Below are positions 26,710 to 34,500 of a DNA stretch of 64,000 nucleotides, in pieces. Both the position numbers and the translations under genes were made by a program. Source of the stretch: Aquabacterium sp029268225 (GTDB lineage Bacteria > Pseudomonadota > Gammaproteobacteria > Burkholderiales > Burkholderiaceae_C); assembly GCF_037482285.1 (NCBI RefSeq), contig NZ_JBBEYB010000008.1:140536-204535 (forward strand), given 5' to 3'. The notes beneath the pieces are model-generated. The model had not been told where the DNA came from and ran no database searches. It worked only from the letters and a program-made list of their open reading frames with translations. Numbering within the stretch: position 1 is the first letter of the stretch; each line of letters starts with the position of its first letter.

Positions 26710-28024
26710 GGTTCACGTCCGGCGAAAACAAGGCTGCCACCGCAGCGGGGTTGGAAGGAAAGTACAAATGCAGGAAAGAGGCGTGCAGGCGCCCGATGCG
26801 GTAGACCGCTTCCGGCGCACCATTGAGGCGCTGCGGCTCGGTCTGCACCAGCGGCACCAGATCCGACTGCATGCGGGCGTGATGGAAGGTGTGCCCCCGC
26901 ACTGCCCCCTCGGGCAAGGTCACGCCATGCATGCCCAGATTGACCAGACGCTTTTGCATGCTCGCCTCGCCCGGCACCAGCCCCCACATCGGCGCGCGCT
27001 GGCCGCTGTGGTCGGTCAGACCATCGAGCAGGGCCAGCATCCCGCCGCACTCGGCCACGATGGGCTTGCCCTGAGCCTGGTGCGCGGCCATCGCCTCGCG
27101 CATGGCGCTGTTGCCAGACAACGCGGCCAAATGCAGTTCGGGATAGCCGCCGGTCAGGTACAGCGCATCGGCGGCGGGCAAAGCCGGGTCGTGCAAGGGC
27201 GAGAAATAAACCACGGTCGCGCCCAGCGCCTGCAGCGTGTCGACATTGGCGCGGTACAAAAAGGCAAAGGCCTCGTCGCGACTCACGGCCACCGTCACCC
27301 CTTCCAGGCTGCGGGCGCGCACGGTCTGCGACTCGGGCAAAGCGGGCCGGGTGAACACCACGGGCTCCGGCATCTCCGGGTTCAGGCGCCCCAAGGCCTC
27401 GGCAGCCCGGTCCAGCCGCGCGTCGATGTCCGCCACCTCGTCGGCCTGCACCAGGCCCAGATGTCGCGAGGGCATGCCCATGGCCTCGTCTCGCGGCAAG
27501 CCACCGAACCAGCGCAGCCCCTCCGTCAAGCTCTCGCGCAGCATCTGAGCGTGGGTCTCGCTGCCAATGCGGTTGGCCAGCACGCCCGCAAACTGCAGCC
27601 CGGGCCGGTAATGCGCCAAGCCGTAGGCGATGGCGCCAAAGGTCTGCGCCATGGAGGACCCGTCGATGACCGCCATCACCGGCAGCCCCAGGCGCATGGC
27701 CAGATCGGCGCTGGAGCTCATGCCGTCATACAGGCCCATCACCCCTTCGACGAGGATCAGGTCGGCCTCCTGGGCGGCCTGCCACAGCAGTTCACGGCAA
27801 TGCGCCTCTCCGCCCATCCACAGGTCGAGCTGGTAGACCGGGTAACCGCTGGCCCGCTCGAGGATCATGGGGTCCAGAAAATCCGGGCCCGTCTTGAATA
27901 CACGCACGCGGCGCCCCTGCTGCCGATGCCAGCGCGCCAGCGCCGCGGTGGCCGTGGTCTTGCCTTGCCCGGAAGCCGGTGCGCTGACCAGCAGCGCCGG
28001 GCAGGAAATCTGGGAGGAGGTCAC
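26699..28024 (-). CDS. cobB: cobyrinic acid a,c-diamide synthase
   Basis: Glutamine- and ATP-dependent amidation of the a and c side chains of (hydrogeno)cobyrinic acid. The 441-aa protein has an N-terminal P-loop synthetase domain (VSAPASGQGKTT, FKTGPDFLDP, VEGVMGLYDG) and a C-terminal class I amidotransferase domain with the Cys nucleophile in AECGGMLALL, preceded by LTGGYPELH. The start overlaps btuD (ATGA at 28021-28024) and the stop overlaps the ExbB-like gene by 11 bp. Whether the substrate carries cobalt already (CbiA-type) or not (CobB-type) cannot be told from sequence; this matters for the role of the nearby CobN-like protein. Confidence 0.94.
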   Translation of the reverse strand: MTSSQISCPALLVSAPASGQGKTTATAALARWHRQQGRRVRVFKTGPDFLDPMILERASGYPVYQLDLWMGGEAHCRELLWQAAQEADLILVEGVMGLYDGMSSSADLAMRLGLPVMAVIDGSSMAQTFGAIAYGLAHYRPGLQFAGVLANRIGSETHAQMLRESLTEGLRWFGGLPRDEAMGMPSRHLGLVQADEVADIDARLDRAAEALGRLNPEMPEPVVFTRPALPESQTVRARSLEGVTVAVSRDEAFAFLYRANVDTLQALGATVVYFSPLHDPALPAADALYLTGGYPELHLAALSGNSAMREAMAAHQAQGKPIVAECGGMLALLDGLTDHSGQRAPMWGLVPGEASMQKRLVNLGMHGVTLPEGAVRGHTFHHARMQSDLVPLVQTEPQRLNGAPEAVYRIGRLHASFLHLYFPSNPAAVAALFSPDVNHVD

Positions 28025-28851
28025 GTTGTCACCTTGTCAGAGCAATCAGAATCCGGGCGCTGCGCCGATCGCGGCAGCGCCACCCAATGTCCGCCCACGG
28101 CGTGCAGGTCGATGCGGTCGTCGAACACCTGCCGCAAGGCCTGGTGCGCCGCCGCTGCGTGCGTGTCGCCATGGTGCACCACGCGCCCCTGCCGCATCAC
28201 GATGAGCTCGTCGGCCTGCAAGGCCATGTTCAGTTCGTGCAGCACGCTCACCACGGTCACGCCTGCATCGCGCAGCTCGCGCACGATGTCGAGCCAGTCG
28301 GCCTGATGCGGCGGGTCGAGGTGGGCCAGGGGCTCGTCCATCAGCACGATGGGAGCCTGCACGGCCAGCACCCGCGCCAGCAGGACACGCTGGCGCTCGC
28401 CCCCCGACAGCTGCCCCATCGGGCGATCGCGCCAGTCCCAGCATTGGGTTTGCCGCATCGCGGCCTGCACGGCGGCCTCGTCCTGCGCCGAGGGCGGCGC
28501 CAGCCAGGCCTGATGCGGCAGGCGTCCCAACATCACGACGTCGATGGCCAGCAGGTCATCGGCACCACTTTCAGCCTGCCCCAGCCAAGCCAGCCGCTGG
28601 GCTTTGGCCTTGGCCGCCCACTGCGCGAGTGGACGCGACAACAACTGCACCTCGCCCTGACATGGCTGCAGGCCGGCCAAGGTACGCAGCAAGGTGGACT
28701 TGCCCGCGCCGTTGGGGCCGACCATGGCCACCCAGCGGCCCACCGGCACGTCAAGGCGGATGTCATGCAGGATGGCATGGCCCTGCAAGCGCACCGACTG
28801 GATGCGCGCGCTCAAGGCCACGTTCAACACAGCGGCAGATGCGGTCGTCAT
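28021..28851 (-). CDS. btuD: corrinoid ABC transporter ATP-binding protein
   Basis: 276-aa ATPase of the BtuCD-F importer. Walker A is GPNGAGKST, the Q-loop is in WLGQAES, the signature motif is LSGGERQR, Walker B is IVLMDEPLAHLD and the switch His is in SVLHELNMAL. The ATG at 28851 overlaps the btuC stop (ATGA), giving the coupled order btuF-btuC-btuD. An open frame to 28944 lies inside btuC and is not used. Siderophore and heme ATPases are close relatives; the position behind a cobalamin riboswitch makes corrinoids the likely cargo. Confidence 0.92.
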   Translation of the reverse strand: MTTASAAVLNVALSARIQSVRLQGHAILHDIRLDVPVGRWVAMVGPNGAGKSTLLRTLAGLQPCQGEVQLLSRPLAQWAAKAKAQRLAWLGQAESGADDLLAIDVVMLGRLPHQAWLAPPSAQDEAAVQAAMRQTQCWDWRDRPMGQLSGGERQRVLLARVLAVQAPIVLMDEPLAHLDPPHQADWLDIVRELRDAGVTVVSVLHELNMALQADELIVMRQGRVVHHGDTHAAAAHQALRQVFDDRIDLHAVGGHWVALPRSAQRPDSDCSDKVTT

Positions 28852-29831
28852 GACGTGCCCCCCATGCGGTGCATGCGCCACAGCAGGTAGCCGCCGCCCA
28901 GAACCGCTGTCAGCAAGCCTACGGGCAGCTCCAGCGGCGCCCACACCCAGCGCGCCAGGATGTCAGCCGCCAGCAGCAAGATGCCACCGGCCAGCGCCGA
29001 CAGAACCAGGCGTGGACCCTGCGTGGATTGCACCCGGCTGCGCACAAGATGCGGCGCCACCAGGCCCACGAACGAAATCAAACCGGTCTGGGCCACGGCA
29101 GTGCCGGTCGACAGCGCCAGCGCCCCCACCAGCAGCACCCGCACCAGACCCAGTCGCACACCCAAACTGATGGCGGCGGTATCCCCCAGGCTGAGCGCGT
29201 CCAGCGCCCGGCTGCAGCCCCAGGCCACCAGCAGCGACACCAGCAACATGGGCCACAGGATCATGACGCTGTCCCAGCCCAGAAAACCCGTCGTACCCAG
29301 CATGAAGGCCTGCATGGCACGCATGATGTCCGGCTCCAGCAGCATGATCAGCGCCGTCAAGGCGCCCAGCACCACACCCACCACGACACCAGCCAGCAAC
29401 AGACGCAGCGTGTGCTGCACGCCTTTGGACAAGACCAGGGTCAGCAACACCGCCAGCACAGCCCCCACGAAGGCGGCGCCGGTCAGCCCCATGCGCACCA
29501 GGATGCCCGTCGCTACCGGACTGACGCCAACCAGGCCCAGGAACAAGGCCACGCCCAAGGCTGCCCCCGACGAACTGCCCAACAAATAAGGATCGGCCAA
29601 CGGGTTGCGAAACAGCCCCTGGGCAATGGCCCCACTGAGGGCCAGCAACGCCCCTGCCAACCAAGCGCCCACGCAACGCGGCGCACGGATATCCCAGGCA
29701 ATCTGCCAGGCCAGCGGGTCATCGTGGGCCTGCCACGGCGGAGACCAGCCTGTGCTGCCCACGGACAGCCCGACACCGCACAACAGCAAGGACAGCACCA
29801 CCAGCCCGCCGGCCCAGGCCAACCACCTCAT
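28848..29831 (-). CDS. btuC: corrinoid ABC transporter permease
   Basis: Inner-membrane permease of the FecCD/BtuC family, 327 aa with about ten hydrophobic helices. Diagnostic segments are RAPRCVGAWLAGALLALSGAIAQG, RNPLADPYLLGSSSGAALG, the region LGLVRVLLVGALALSTGTAVAQTG and FVGLVAPHLVR. The ATG at 29831 overlaps the btuF stop. It moves corrinoids delivered by BtuF across the inner membrane using BtuD. Confidence 0.93.
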   Translation of the reverse strand: MRWLAWAGGLVVLSLLLCGVGLSVGSTGWSPPWQAHDDPLAWQIAWDIRAPRCVGAWLAGALLALSGAIAQGLFRNPLADPYLLGSSSGAALGVALFLGLVGVSPVATGILVRMGLTGAAFVGAVLAVLLTLVLSKGVQHTLRLLLAGVVVGVVLGALTALIMLLEPDIMRAMQAFMLGTTGFLGWDSVMILWPMLLVSLLVAWGCSRALDALSLGDTAAISLGVRLGLVRVLLVGALALSTGTAVAQTGLISFVGLVAPHLVRSRVQSTQGPRLVLSALAGGILLLAADILARWVWAPLELPVGLLTAVLGGGYLLWRMHRMGGTS

Positions 29832-30727
29832 CGTGCGCCCCCTGACGGTACGACACCCTTCAGGCAACGCGCCATGATCTGAGCGGCCTCACCCATGCGC
29901 GGACCGGGTCGAGACAACACATTGCCCTCCTCGGCCGAGAACGCGCAGATGCGCTTGTCTTTGACCGCACGGATGCCGGACCAGCCCGGCCGCCCCGGCA
30001 AGGTACCGCCATGACGCGCCGACACCATGATCACCTGCGGATCGGCACGCACGATGTACTCCGGATTCAGCTTGGGAAACGGCCCCAACTTGGCCGGCAC
30101 GATGTTGACCAGCCCCAGGCGGGCCAAGGTGTGACCGATGAAGGAAGACTCGCCTGCCGCGTAGGGTGCGCTGTCCACCTCGTAGTACACGCGCAGGCCG
30201 CGCGCCTGCGCCGGCACCTGACGGGCCGCGTTGTTCACCTGCGCCTCCATGCGCTGCCACAGGCGCTCACCGGCAGCCCCCGCCCCCAGCAGCTGCGCCA
30301 CCTTGGCGGCCACGCGGTGCACGTCTTCGTAGGTCTTGGGCTCCAGCGCCACCACCCTCAGGCCCAGCGCTTCCAGCCGGTCCGTCACACGCGATGAGAC
30401 CGCCAGCAAGACCACATCGGGCCTCAGCGCCACGATCATTTCGATGTTGGCATCGTCCAGCCCGCCTGTCTTGGGCAGCGCCCGCACCGATGCCGGATGG
30501 TTGGAATAGCGGTCCGTGGCCACCACGCGGGCGCACGAACCCAACTCGCACACCGTCTCGGTCAAGGATGGCAGCAAGGAAACGATGCGCTGCGGCGGCG
30601 CCGGCAAGTTCACCGTCACGCCGCGGTCATCCGTCACCGTCACGGGGGCGGCATGGCTGCACACCGCACCCAGCGCCAGGACGGCCGCCAGCAGGCGCCG
30701 TTTCAGCCCAGCCAAGATCGGATTCAT
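29828..30727 (-). CDS. btuF: periplasmic corrinoid-binding protein
   Basis: Substrate-binding protein of the BtuF/FecB class, 299 aa, with a signal peptide (KRRLLAAVLALGAVCSHA) cleaved near APVTVTDDRG. Family features are RIVSLLPSLTETVCELG, VVATDRYSNHPASV, GGLDDANIEMIVALRPDVVL, and the late EEGNVLSRPGPRMGEAAQIMA. It receives corrinoids from BtuB and passes them to BtuC. The C-terminal LKG...GGAR tail is short. Specificity for B12 is inferred from the operon. Confidence 0.92.
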   Translation of the reverse strand: MNPILAGLKRRLLAAVLALGAVCSHAAPVTVTDDRGVTVNLPAPPQRIVSLLPSLTETVCELGSCARVVATDRYSNHPASVRALPKTGGLDDANIEMIVALRPDVVLLAVSSRVTDRLEALGLRVVALEPKTYEDVHRVAAKVAQLLGAGAAGERLWQRMEAQVNNAARQVPAQARGLRVYYEVDSAPYAAGESSFIGHTLARLGLVNIVPAKLGPFPKLNPEYIVRADPQVIMVSARHGGTLPGRPGWSGIRAVKDKRICAFSAEEGNVLSRPGPRMGEAAQIMARCLKGVVPSGGAR

Positions 30728-30734
30728 GTGGTGC

Positions 30735-31292
30735 TCATCCTTGCGAAGCGATGACGGGCCTGGTCCAGGGCTGCCCGGCCACCATCAAGGTCAAATCGGT
30801 GCAACGCTGCGCGACGGCCTGATTGAGCCAACCCAGCTCATCGACAAAGGCACGCACCTCGCGCGACAAGGGGATGATCCCCCAGCCCACCTCGTTGGAA
30901 ACGAACACCACCGGAGACGGCAGCGCCACCAAGGTGGTCAGCAAGGCCTCGCGTTCAGCCCGCCAGGCAGCCTGATCCGCTTGCCCCTCTGCGGGCATCA
31001 ACCAGTTGGTCAGCCACAGGGTCAGGCAATCGACCAGCAGGAGTCGCCCCGGCGCGGCCTGCTCACGCAGCACACGGCTGAGCGCCAGCGGCTCTTCCAC
31101 CGTGGTCATGCCGGCCGGCCGTTCGGCCTGGTGACGGGCGATGCGCGCGCGCATCTCGTCGTCCCAGGCCACGGCCGTGGCCACCACCGTCACGCGATGC
31201 TCGGGCGAGGCGGTCAGCCATTGCAGCGCCAGCCGCTCGGCATGACGCGACTTGCCGCTGCGCTGCCCGCCCACGATCAGGTGATGACTCAT
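30735..31292 (-). CDS. cobP: bifunctional adenosylcobinamide kinase / adenosylcobinamide-phosphate guanylyltransferase
   Basis: Phosphorylates adenosylcobinamide and then adds GMP, giving adenosylcobinamide-GDP, the partner of CobS. The 185-aa protein has the P-loop GGQRSGKS right after the start, the GMP-transfer His region ARHQAERP, and the family segments LLVDCLTLWLTN and FVSNEVGWGIIP. ATG 31292 is preceded by AAGGAAACC, a good ribosome binding site; an in-frame start at 31349 would lie inside btuB. Being second in the operon, it supports salvage of imported cobinamide. Confidence 0.94.
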   Translation of the reverse strand: MSHHLIVGGQRSGKSRHAERLALQWLTASPEHRVTVVATAVAWDDEMRARIARHQAERPAGMTTVEEPLALSRVLREQAAPGRLLLVDCLTLWLTNWLMPAEGQADQAAWRAEREALLTTLVALPSPVVFVSNEVGWGIIPLSREVRAFVDELGWLNQAVAQRCTDLTLMVAGQPWTRPVIASQG

Positions 31293-31317
31293 GCTGGTTT
31301 CCTTGCGGTGCTCAGGC

Positions 31318-33180
31318 TCACAGATCCGGCGTCCAGCGCAGACCCGCAAAGACCGTGCGCCCCGGCGAGCTGTAGGTGCGGGCGGTCTCGTAACGCTTGT
31401 CCGTCAGATTGTCCACACGCAAGATCAGCTTCCAGTTCTGGGTCAGCTCCTTCTGCGCGTCGACACCCCACAAGACATAGGCACCCAAGCGATTCTTGTT
31501 GCTGGCGTCGTCAAAGCGCGCTCCGGCCCACTGCATCTGCGCGCCCCACATCCACTGAGCCCAGCTGGTCTCGGCGCGAACGCTGCCGTGCTGCCGCGAG
31601 CGGCGCGCCAGCAGCTTGTCCGTCTCCGCGTTACGAGGGTCGTCCAGATTGAACGACCCCGTCCAGCGCACCGAGGCCAAAGTAACGGCCCCGCTCAACT
31701 CGACCCCTCGCAGGGTCGCGCGGCCCACATTGCGATAGCAGCCGTATGTGCTGACACACACGCCGGCATCGCTGTAGTTGATGAGGTCATTCACGCGGCT
31801 GTTGAACACCGTCACACCCCATTGCGCGCTACCCGCGTGGTACTGCAAGCCCAACTCACTGGTGCGGCCCTGCTCCGGACGCAGATTGGGTTGGCCATAG
31901 TCGCTGAAGCGCTGGTAGAGCGTGGGCGCACGGAACGAGGTGCCCCACGAACCCCGCACACGCCACTGCGCGCTCAGGTCATAGGCGGCCCCGACGGAGC
32001 CGGTCACATGCTGGCCAAATGCGCTGTGATGGTCTTCACGGATCGACGTCTGAACGCTCAGATCCTGCCCCTGCCAGTCGTAACCCAGCCCCAATGCACC
32101 CGCCCGCTGCACATCCCGGTCGGCCGGCACAGAGGTGTTCTTCAAGCGATCTTCACGGCCCTCCAGCGTGGCCCGCACGGTATGCTCCCCCCAGCTGAAC
32201 TGGTTGGACCACGAACCGTTGCGCACCTCGGTGCGTGTGATATAGACGGAAGGCCTTGTCTCATAGCGACTGGTGGACTGCCCCACCGTCACCGTGCTGC
32301 GCCAGGCATCCAGCCATTGCGCCACCCAGGCGGCCGACACGGTGTCCAGATCATGGATGCTGCGGTCATCAAACTTGCTGCTCACCGACGCGTCGTAACC
32401 CGCATTGCTGTGTTGCGACAGCAGGTTCACATGGAAGCTCTGGCGCGCCGACAACTGATACCCGAGACGCGCGTGAGCGCTGCTCGCACGGTAGTCGTCA
32501 TCGTCCGACGCGCGGGTGCCGGCCTTGGTGTTGTTGCGTGCGGTGAAGCCCGAAGCCCGCGACAGCGTCCCGCCGAGGCTGTACGACCACGAACCGGCGC
32601 TCCCTGACAGACTCACATCGCCCTGTGTCAGCCCTCGATTGCCGACTCCCAGGCCCAACGTCATCCGCATCGCCCCCTGCCCCTTGCGGGTGAAGATCTG
32701 GACCACGCCGGCAATGGCGTCCGAGCCGTAGATGGCACTGGCAGGCCCACGCACCACCTCAATGCGTTCGATCTCCGACAAAGGCAGCGACTCCCACGTC
32801 GCACCACCCGAACCCGACTGGGTGTCCAGGCGAACCCCGTCGACCAACACCAGCAAGTGCCGGGACTCCGCGCCGCGCAAGTAGACGCTGGACGTGCCGT
32901 AGACATCTCCGTTACGCACGATCTGAAAACCCGGGAGGGTCTTGAGCACATCGGCCACCCCCGCCCCTGCGTGACGCTCAATGTCGTCCCGCGTGATGAC
33001 CGACACATCGGCCATCACCTTGTGGAGTGGTTGGGGTTCACGGTTGGCGGTCACCACCACGTCGCTTACCACGTCCTGCGCCCACACCATGGACGGCAAC
33101 AGAGACAAAACCACGCCACACGCCACGGCCAAGGCCGAACGCACCCCAGGTGCCACACGCACCGAGTTCACACAAAACAT
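31318..33180 (-). CDS. btuB: TonB-dependent cobalamin/corrinoid receptor
   Basis: Outer-membrane receptor of 620 aa. A signal peptide (about residues 1-34, ending SMVWA) is followed by a TonB-box-like SDVVVTA, the plug domain (VADVLKTLPGFQIVRNGD, SVYLRGAESRHLLVLVDGVRLD, RIEVVRGPASAIYGSDAIAGVVQIFT) and a 22-strand type barrel ending in GRTVFAGLRWTPDL. The length and the plug motifs match BtuB. The ATG at 33180 is taken because it begins the signal peptide; no clear Shine-Dalgarno is seen in front of it, and a TTG at 33222 is the alternative. It is first in the operon, directly behind the cobalamin riboswitch. Confidence 0.93.
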   Translation of the reverse strand: MFCVNSVRVAPGVRSALAVACGVVLSLLPSMVWAQDVVSDVVVTANREPQPLHKVMADVSVITRDDIERHAGAGVADVLKTLPGFQIVRNGDVYGTSSVYLRGAESRHLLVLVDGVRLDTQSGSGGATWESLPLSEIERIEVVRGPASAIYGSDAIAGVVQIFTRKGQGAMRMTLGLGVGNRGLTQGDVSLSGSAGSWSYSLGGTLSRASGFTARNNTKAGTRASDDDDYRASSAHARLGYQLSARQSFHVNLLSQHSNAGYDASVSSKFDDRSIHDLDTVSAAWVAQWLDAWRSTVTVGQSTSRYETRPSVYITRTEVRNGSWSNQFSWGEHTVRATLEGREDRLKNTSVPADRDVQRAGALGLGYDWQGQDLSVQTSIREDHHSAFGQHVTGSVGAAYDLSAQWRVRGSWGTSFRAPTLYQRFSDYGQPNLRPEQGRTSELGLQYHAGSAQWGVTVFNSRVNDLINYSDAGVCVSTYGCYRNVGRATLRGVELSGAVTLASVRWTGSFNLDDPRNAETDKLLARRSRQHGSVRAETSWAQWMWGAQMQWAGARFDDASNKNRLGAYVLWGVDAQKELTQNWKLILRVDNLTDKRYETARTYSSPGRTVFAGLRWTPDL

Positions 33181-33240
33181 GATGGAAATCAAGATACAAG
33201 TGCCCGGCCTGCGTCCCCGCAAGCGATGGGCGAAACGACA

Positions 33241-33260
33241 AGGTCCACCTCAGGTGGACC
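33241..33260 (-). promoter_or_regulatory. hairpin between riboswitch and btuB (probable expression platform)
   Basis: AGGTCCACC and GGTGGACCT form a perfect nine-base stem with a three-base loop (20 bases in all), beginning 10 bases after the riboswitch B12 box. On the minus strand it is followed by TGTCGTTT, a weak U-rich run, and lies 60 bases before the btuB ATG. It could be a conditional terminator or part of a stem that controls translation. Confidence 0.65.
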
Positions 33261-33267
33261 TGTCCCT

Positions 33268-33488
33268 TGCTGGCCGGTATCCGGGCTAGGCGATTGCAAC
33301 CTGTGAGACCTTCCCAGGTCTGTTTCAGACCCAGTGGCAGAGAGCACAAGCGGAGGAGCCGGGATGAACCCGGCGACTCGATCGCCGACCGTTGCGGGGG
33401 CAGCGCAGTTCGGGGTGGTGCCATGGACACGAACACCCCTTCTGCTTCCCGTTTAACTGCGCCGAGTGAACCCCGGCGCGAGCACCAA
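33268..33488 (-). ncRNA. cobalamin riboswitch
   Basis: All landmark elements of the B12 aptamer appear in order on the minus strand: GGTTC then TTAAACGGGAAGC, the core GCTGCCCCCGCAACGGT, GCCACTGGG, CTGGGAAGG and the B12 box AGCCCGGATACCGGCC (33272-33287). The element lies in the leader of btuB, so adenosylcobalamin should repress the uptake and synthesis operon. Boundaries are approximate because the outer P1 pairing was judged by eye. Confidence 0.96.
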
Positions 33489-33495
33489 CAGGCGC

Positions 33496-33516
33496 CATTG
33501 TAAGACGCCTACAATG
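33496..33516. promoter_or_regulatory. palindrome with back-to-back -10-like boxes between btuB leader and zapB
   Basis: CATTGTA and TACAATG are separated by seven bases. Each arm contains TACAAT read on its own strand (33502-33497 on minus, 33510-33515 on plus), so it may hold the -10 boxes of divergent promoters for the riboswitch operon and the zapB-zapA transcript. The -35 regions are not convincing. Confidence 0.35.
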
Positions 33517-33565
33517 TTTGCCTTGTCCTGGCCGCTCGCACCCCACCTCAGGTTGACGCCCCTCA

Positions 33566-33802
33566 ATGTCCAGAATCGACGAACTCACGGACCGCATCGA
33601 GCGCCTGCTGCTGCGCCACGAAGAATTGCGACGCACCAATGCCTTGCTCCAGCAGCAATTGACGGTGACCACGCAGGAGCGTGACTCGCTGCGAGCACGC
33701 CTGTCGGCAGCCCGCTCGCGCATCGACGCGCTGATCGACAAGCTGCCCCAGGTGGCCGGCGCGGTGCTGGCCGACCCCGATGATGACCTGCCCAAGGCTT
33801 GA
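33566..33802 (+). CDS. ZapB-like / DUF904-type coiled-coil protein
   Basis: 78-aa protein that is almost entirely coiled coil (DELTDRIERLLLRHEELRRT, then heptads up to ALIDKLPQ). Small proteins of this kind (TIGR02449/DUF904-like) sit directly upstream of zapA in betaproteobacteria and are thought to act in Z-ring organisation together with ZapA. It ends 5 bp before the zapA start. The name ZapB is by analogy; sequence similarity among such short coiled coils is weak. Confidence 0.8.
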   Translation: MSRIDELTDRIERLLLRHEELRRTNALLQQQLTVTTQERDSLRARLSAARSRIDALIDKLPQVAGAVLADPDDDLPKA

Positions 33803-33807
33803 TCACC

Positions 33808-34137
33808 ATGAAACAGATTGAAGTCTCCATCATGGGGCAGAGCTACCTGCTGGGCTGCCCCGACGGTGGCGAAGAGCGCTTGCGTGAAGCCGTGGCCCAG
33901 GTGGACCGAGAGATGTGCGCCATCCGCGACACCGGCAAGCTCAAGGCCCGTGAGCGCATCGCGGTGTTGGCTGCGCTGAATTTGGCCTACATCCTGACCG
34001 ATCGACAGCCACCGGCCCCGACGGTGACCCAGGCCGCAGCGGACACACCATCCGACGCCCTGCCCGCACCGGAGTACCTGGATCAGCTCATCCAGCGTCT
34101 GGACCAGGCCCTCGACAGCGACGGCCACCTGCTCTGA
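33808..34137 (+). CDS. zapA: cell division protein ZapA
   Basis: Cytoplasmic FtsZ-binding protein that bundles Z-ring filaments. The 109-aa sequence shows the family N-terminus KQIEVSIMGQSYLLGCPDGGEERLREA cut into the usual beta strands, followed by a long helix (LKARERIAVLAALNLAYILTD) for tetramerisation and a Pro-rich then acidic tail. ATG 33808 is preferred to an in-frame start at 33799 that overlaps the upstream gene. The 6S RNA gene lies 100 bp downstream, the conserved arrangement. Confidence 0.93.
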   Translation: MKQIEVSIMGQSYLLGCPDGGEERLREAVAQVDREMCAIRDTGKLKARERIAVLAALNLAYILTDRQPPAPTVTQAAADTPSDALPAPEYLDQLIQRLDQALDSDGHLL

Positions 34138-34225
34138 CCGCGCAACCCGACGGCGGCCGCCCCCACCCCTGTGGTGCCAGTGTGGCGTGTGTGCGATTTG
34201 CACGGACGCCCCGAGCGATTCGCCG

Positions 34226-34231
34226 TAGAAT
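34226..34231 (+). promoter_or_regulatory. -10 box of the 6S RNA gene
   Basis: TAGAAT lies seven bases before the inferred 5' end of 6S RNA at about 34238, the correct distance for a sigma-70 -10 element. No clear -35 hexamer is found at 17 bases. Confidence 0.45.
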
Positions 34232-34237
34232 GAAATC

Positions 34238-34420
34238 GTTCGTCGCGTTCGTGGTTGCTTTGATTTCCTTGAACCGATGCTCTTGGAGCCAGGGCTTGGA
34301 ACATTGCTGCGCGGGCGTGATCGTCTCGCGTCAGATGAACCCGAAGTGCTGCTGACCTCGCCCACCTGAATCCCACCTGGGTTCAGGAATGCGGCAACCA
34401 GTGCGCGGCGAACACCTCAT
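34238..34420 (+). ncRNA. ssrS: 6S RNA
   Basis: Regulatory RNA that binds sigma-70 RNA polymerase by mimicking an open promoter. The 5' segment GTTCGTCGCG...TGGTTGC pairs with the 3' segment GCAACCA...CGCGGCGAAC (34394-34413), forming the closing stem, and the internal segments TTGGAACATTGCTGCG and TTCAGGAATGCGGC fit the flanks of the central bubble seen in betaproteobacterial 6S RNAs. It follows zapA, the conserved location, and is about 180 bases long. The exact ends are estimated. Confidence 0.88.
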
Positions 34421-34425
34421 GCGAC

Positions 34426-34463
34426 AACGGCCAGACCCTGCAACAGGATCTGGCCGTTTTTTT
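34426..34463 (+). terminator. intrinsic terminator after 6S RNA
   Basis: AACGGCCAGACCCTG (34426-34440) pairs with CAGGATCTGGCCGTT (34444-34458) with a single G-U mismatch and a three-base loop, followed by a run of T to 34463. It also lies 38 bp past the 3' end of the convergent diguanylate-cyclase-like gene. Confidence 0.9.
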
Positions 34464-34500
34464 CATGGGTCGGACGGCGCCCCTGCGAGCGCCTAGGCGT

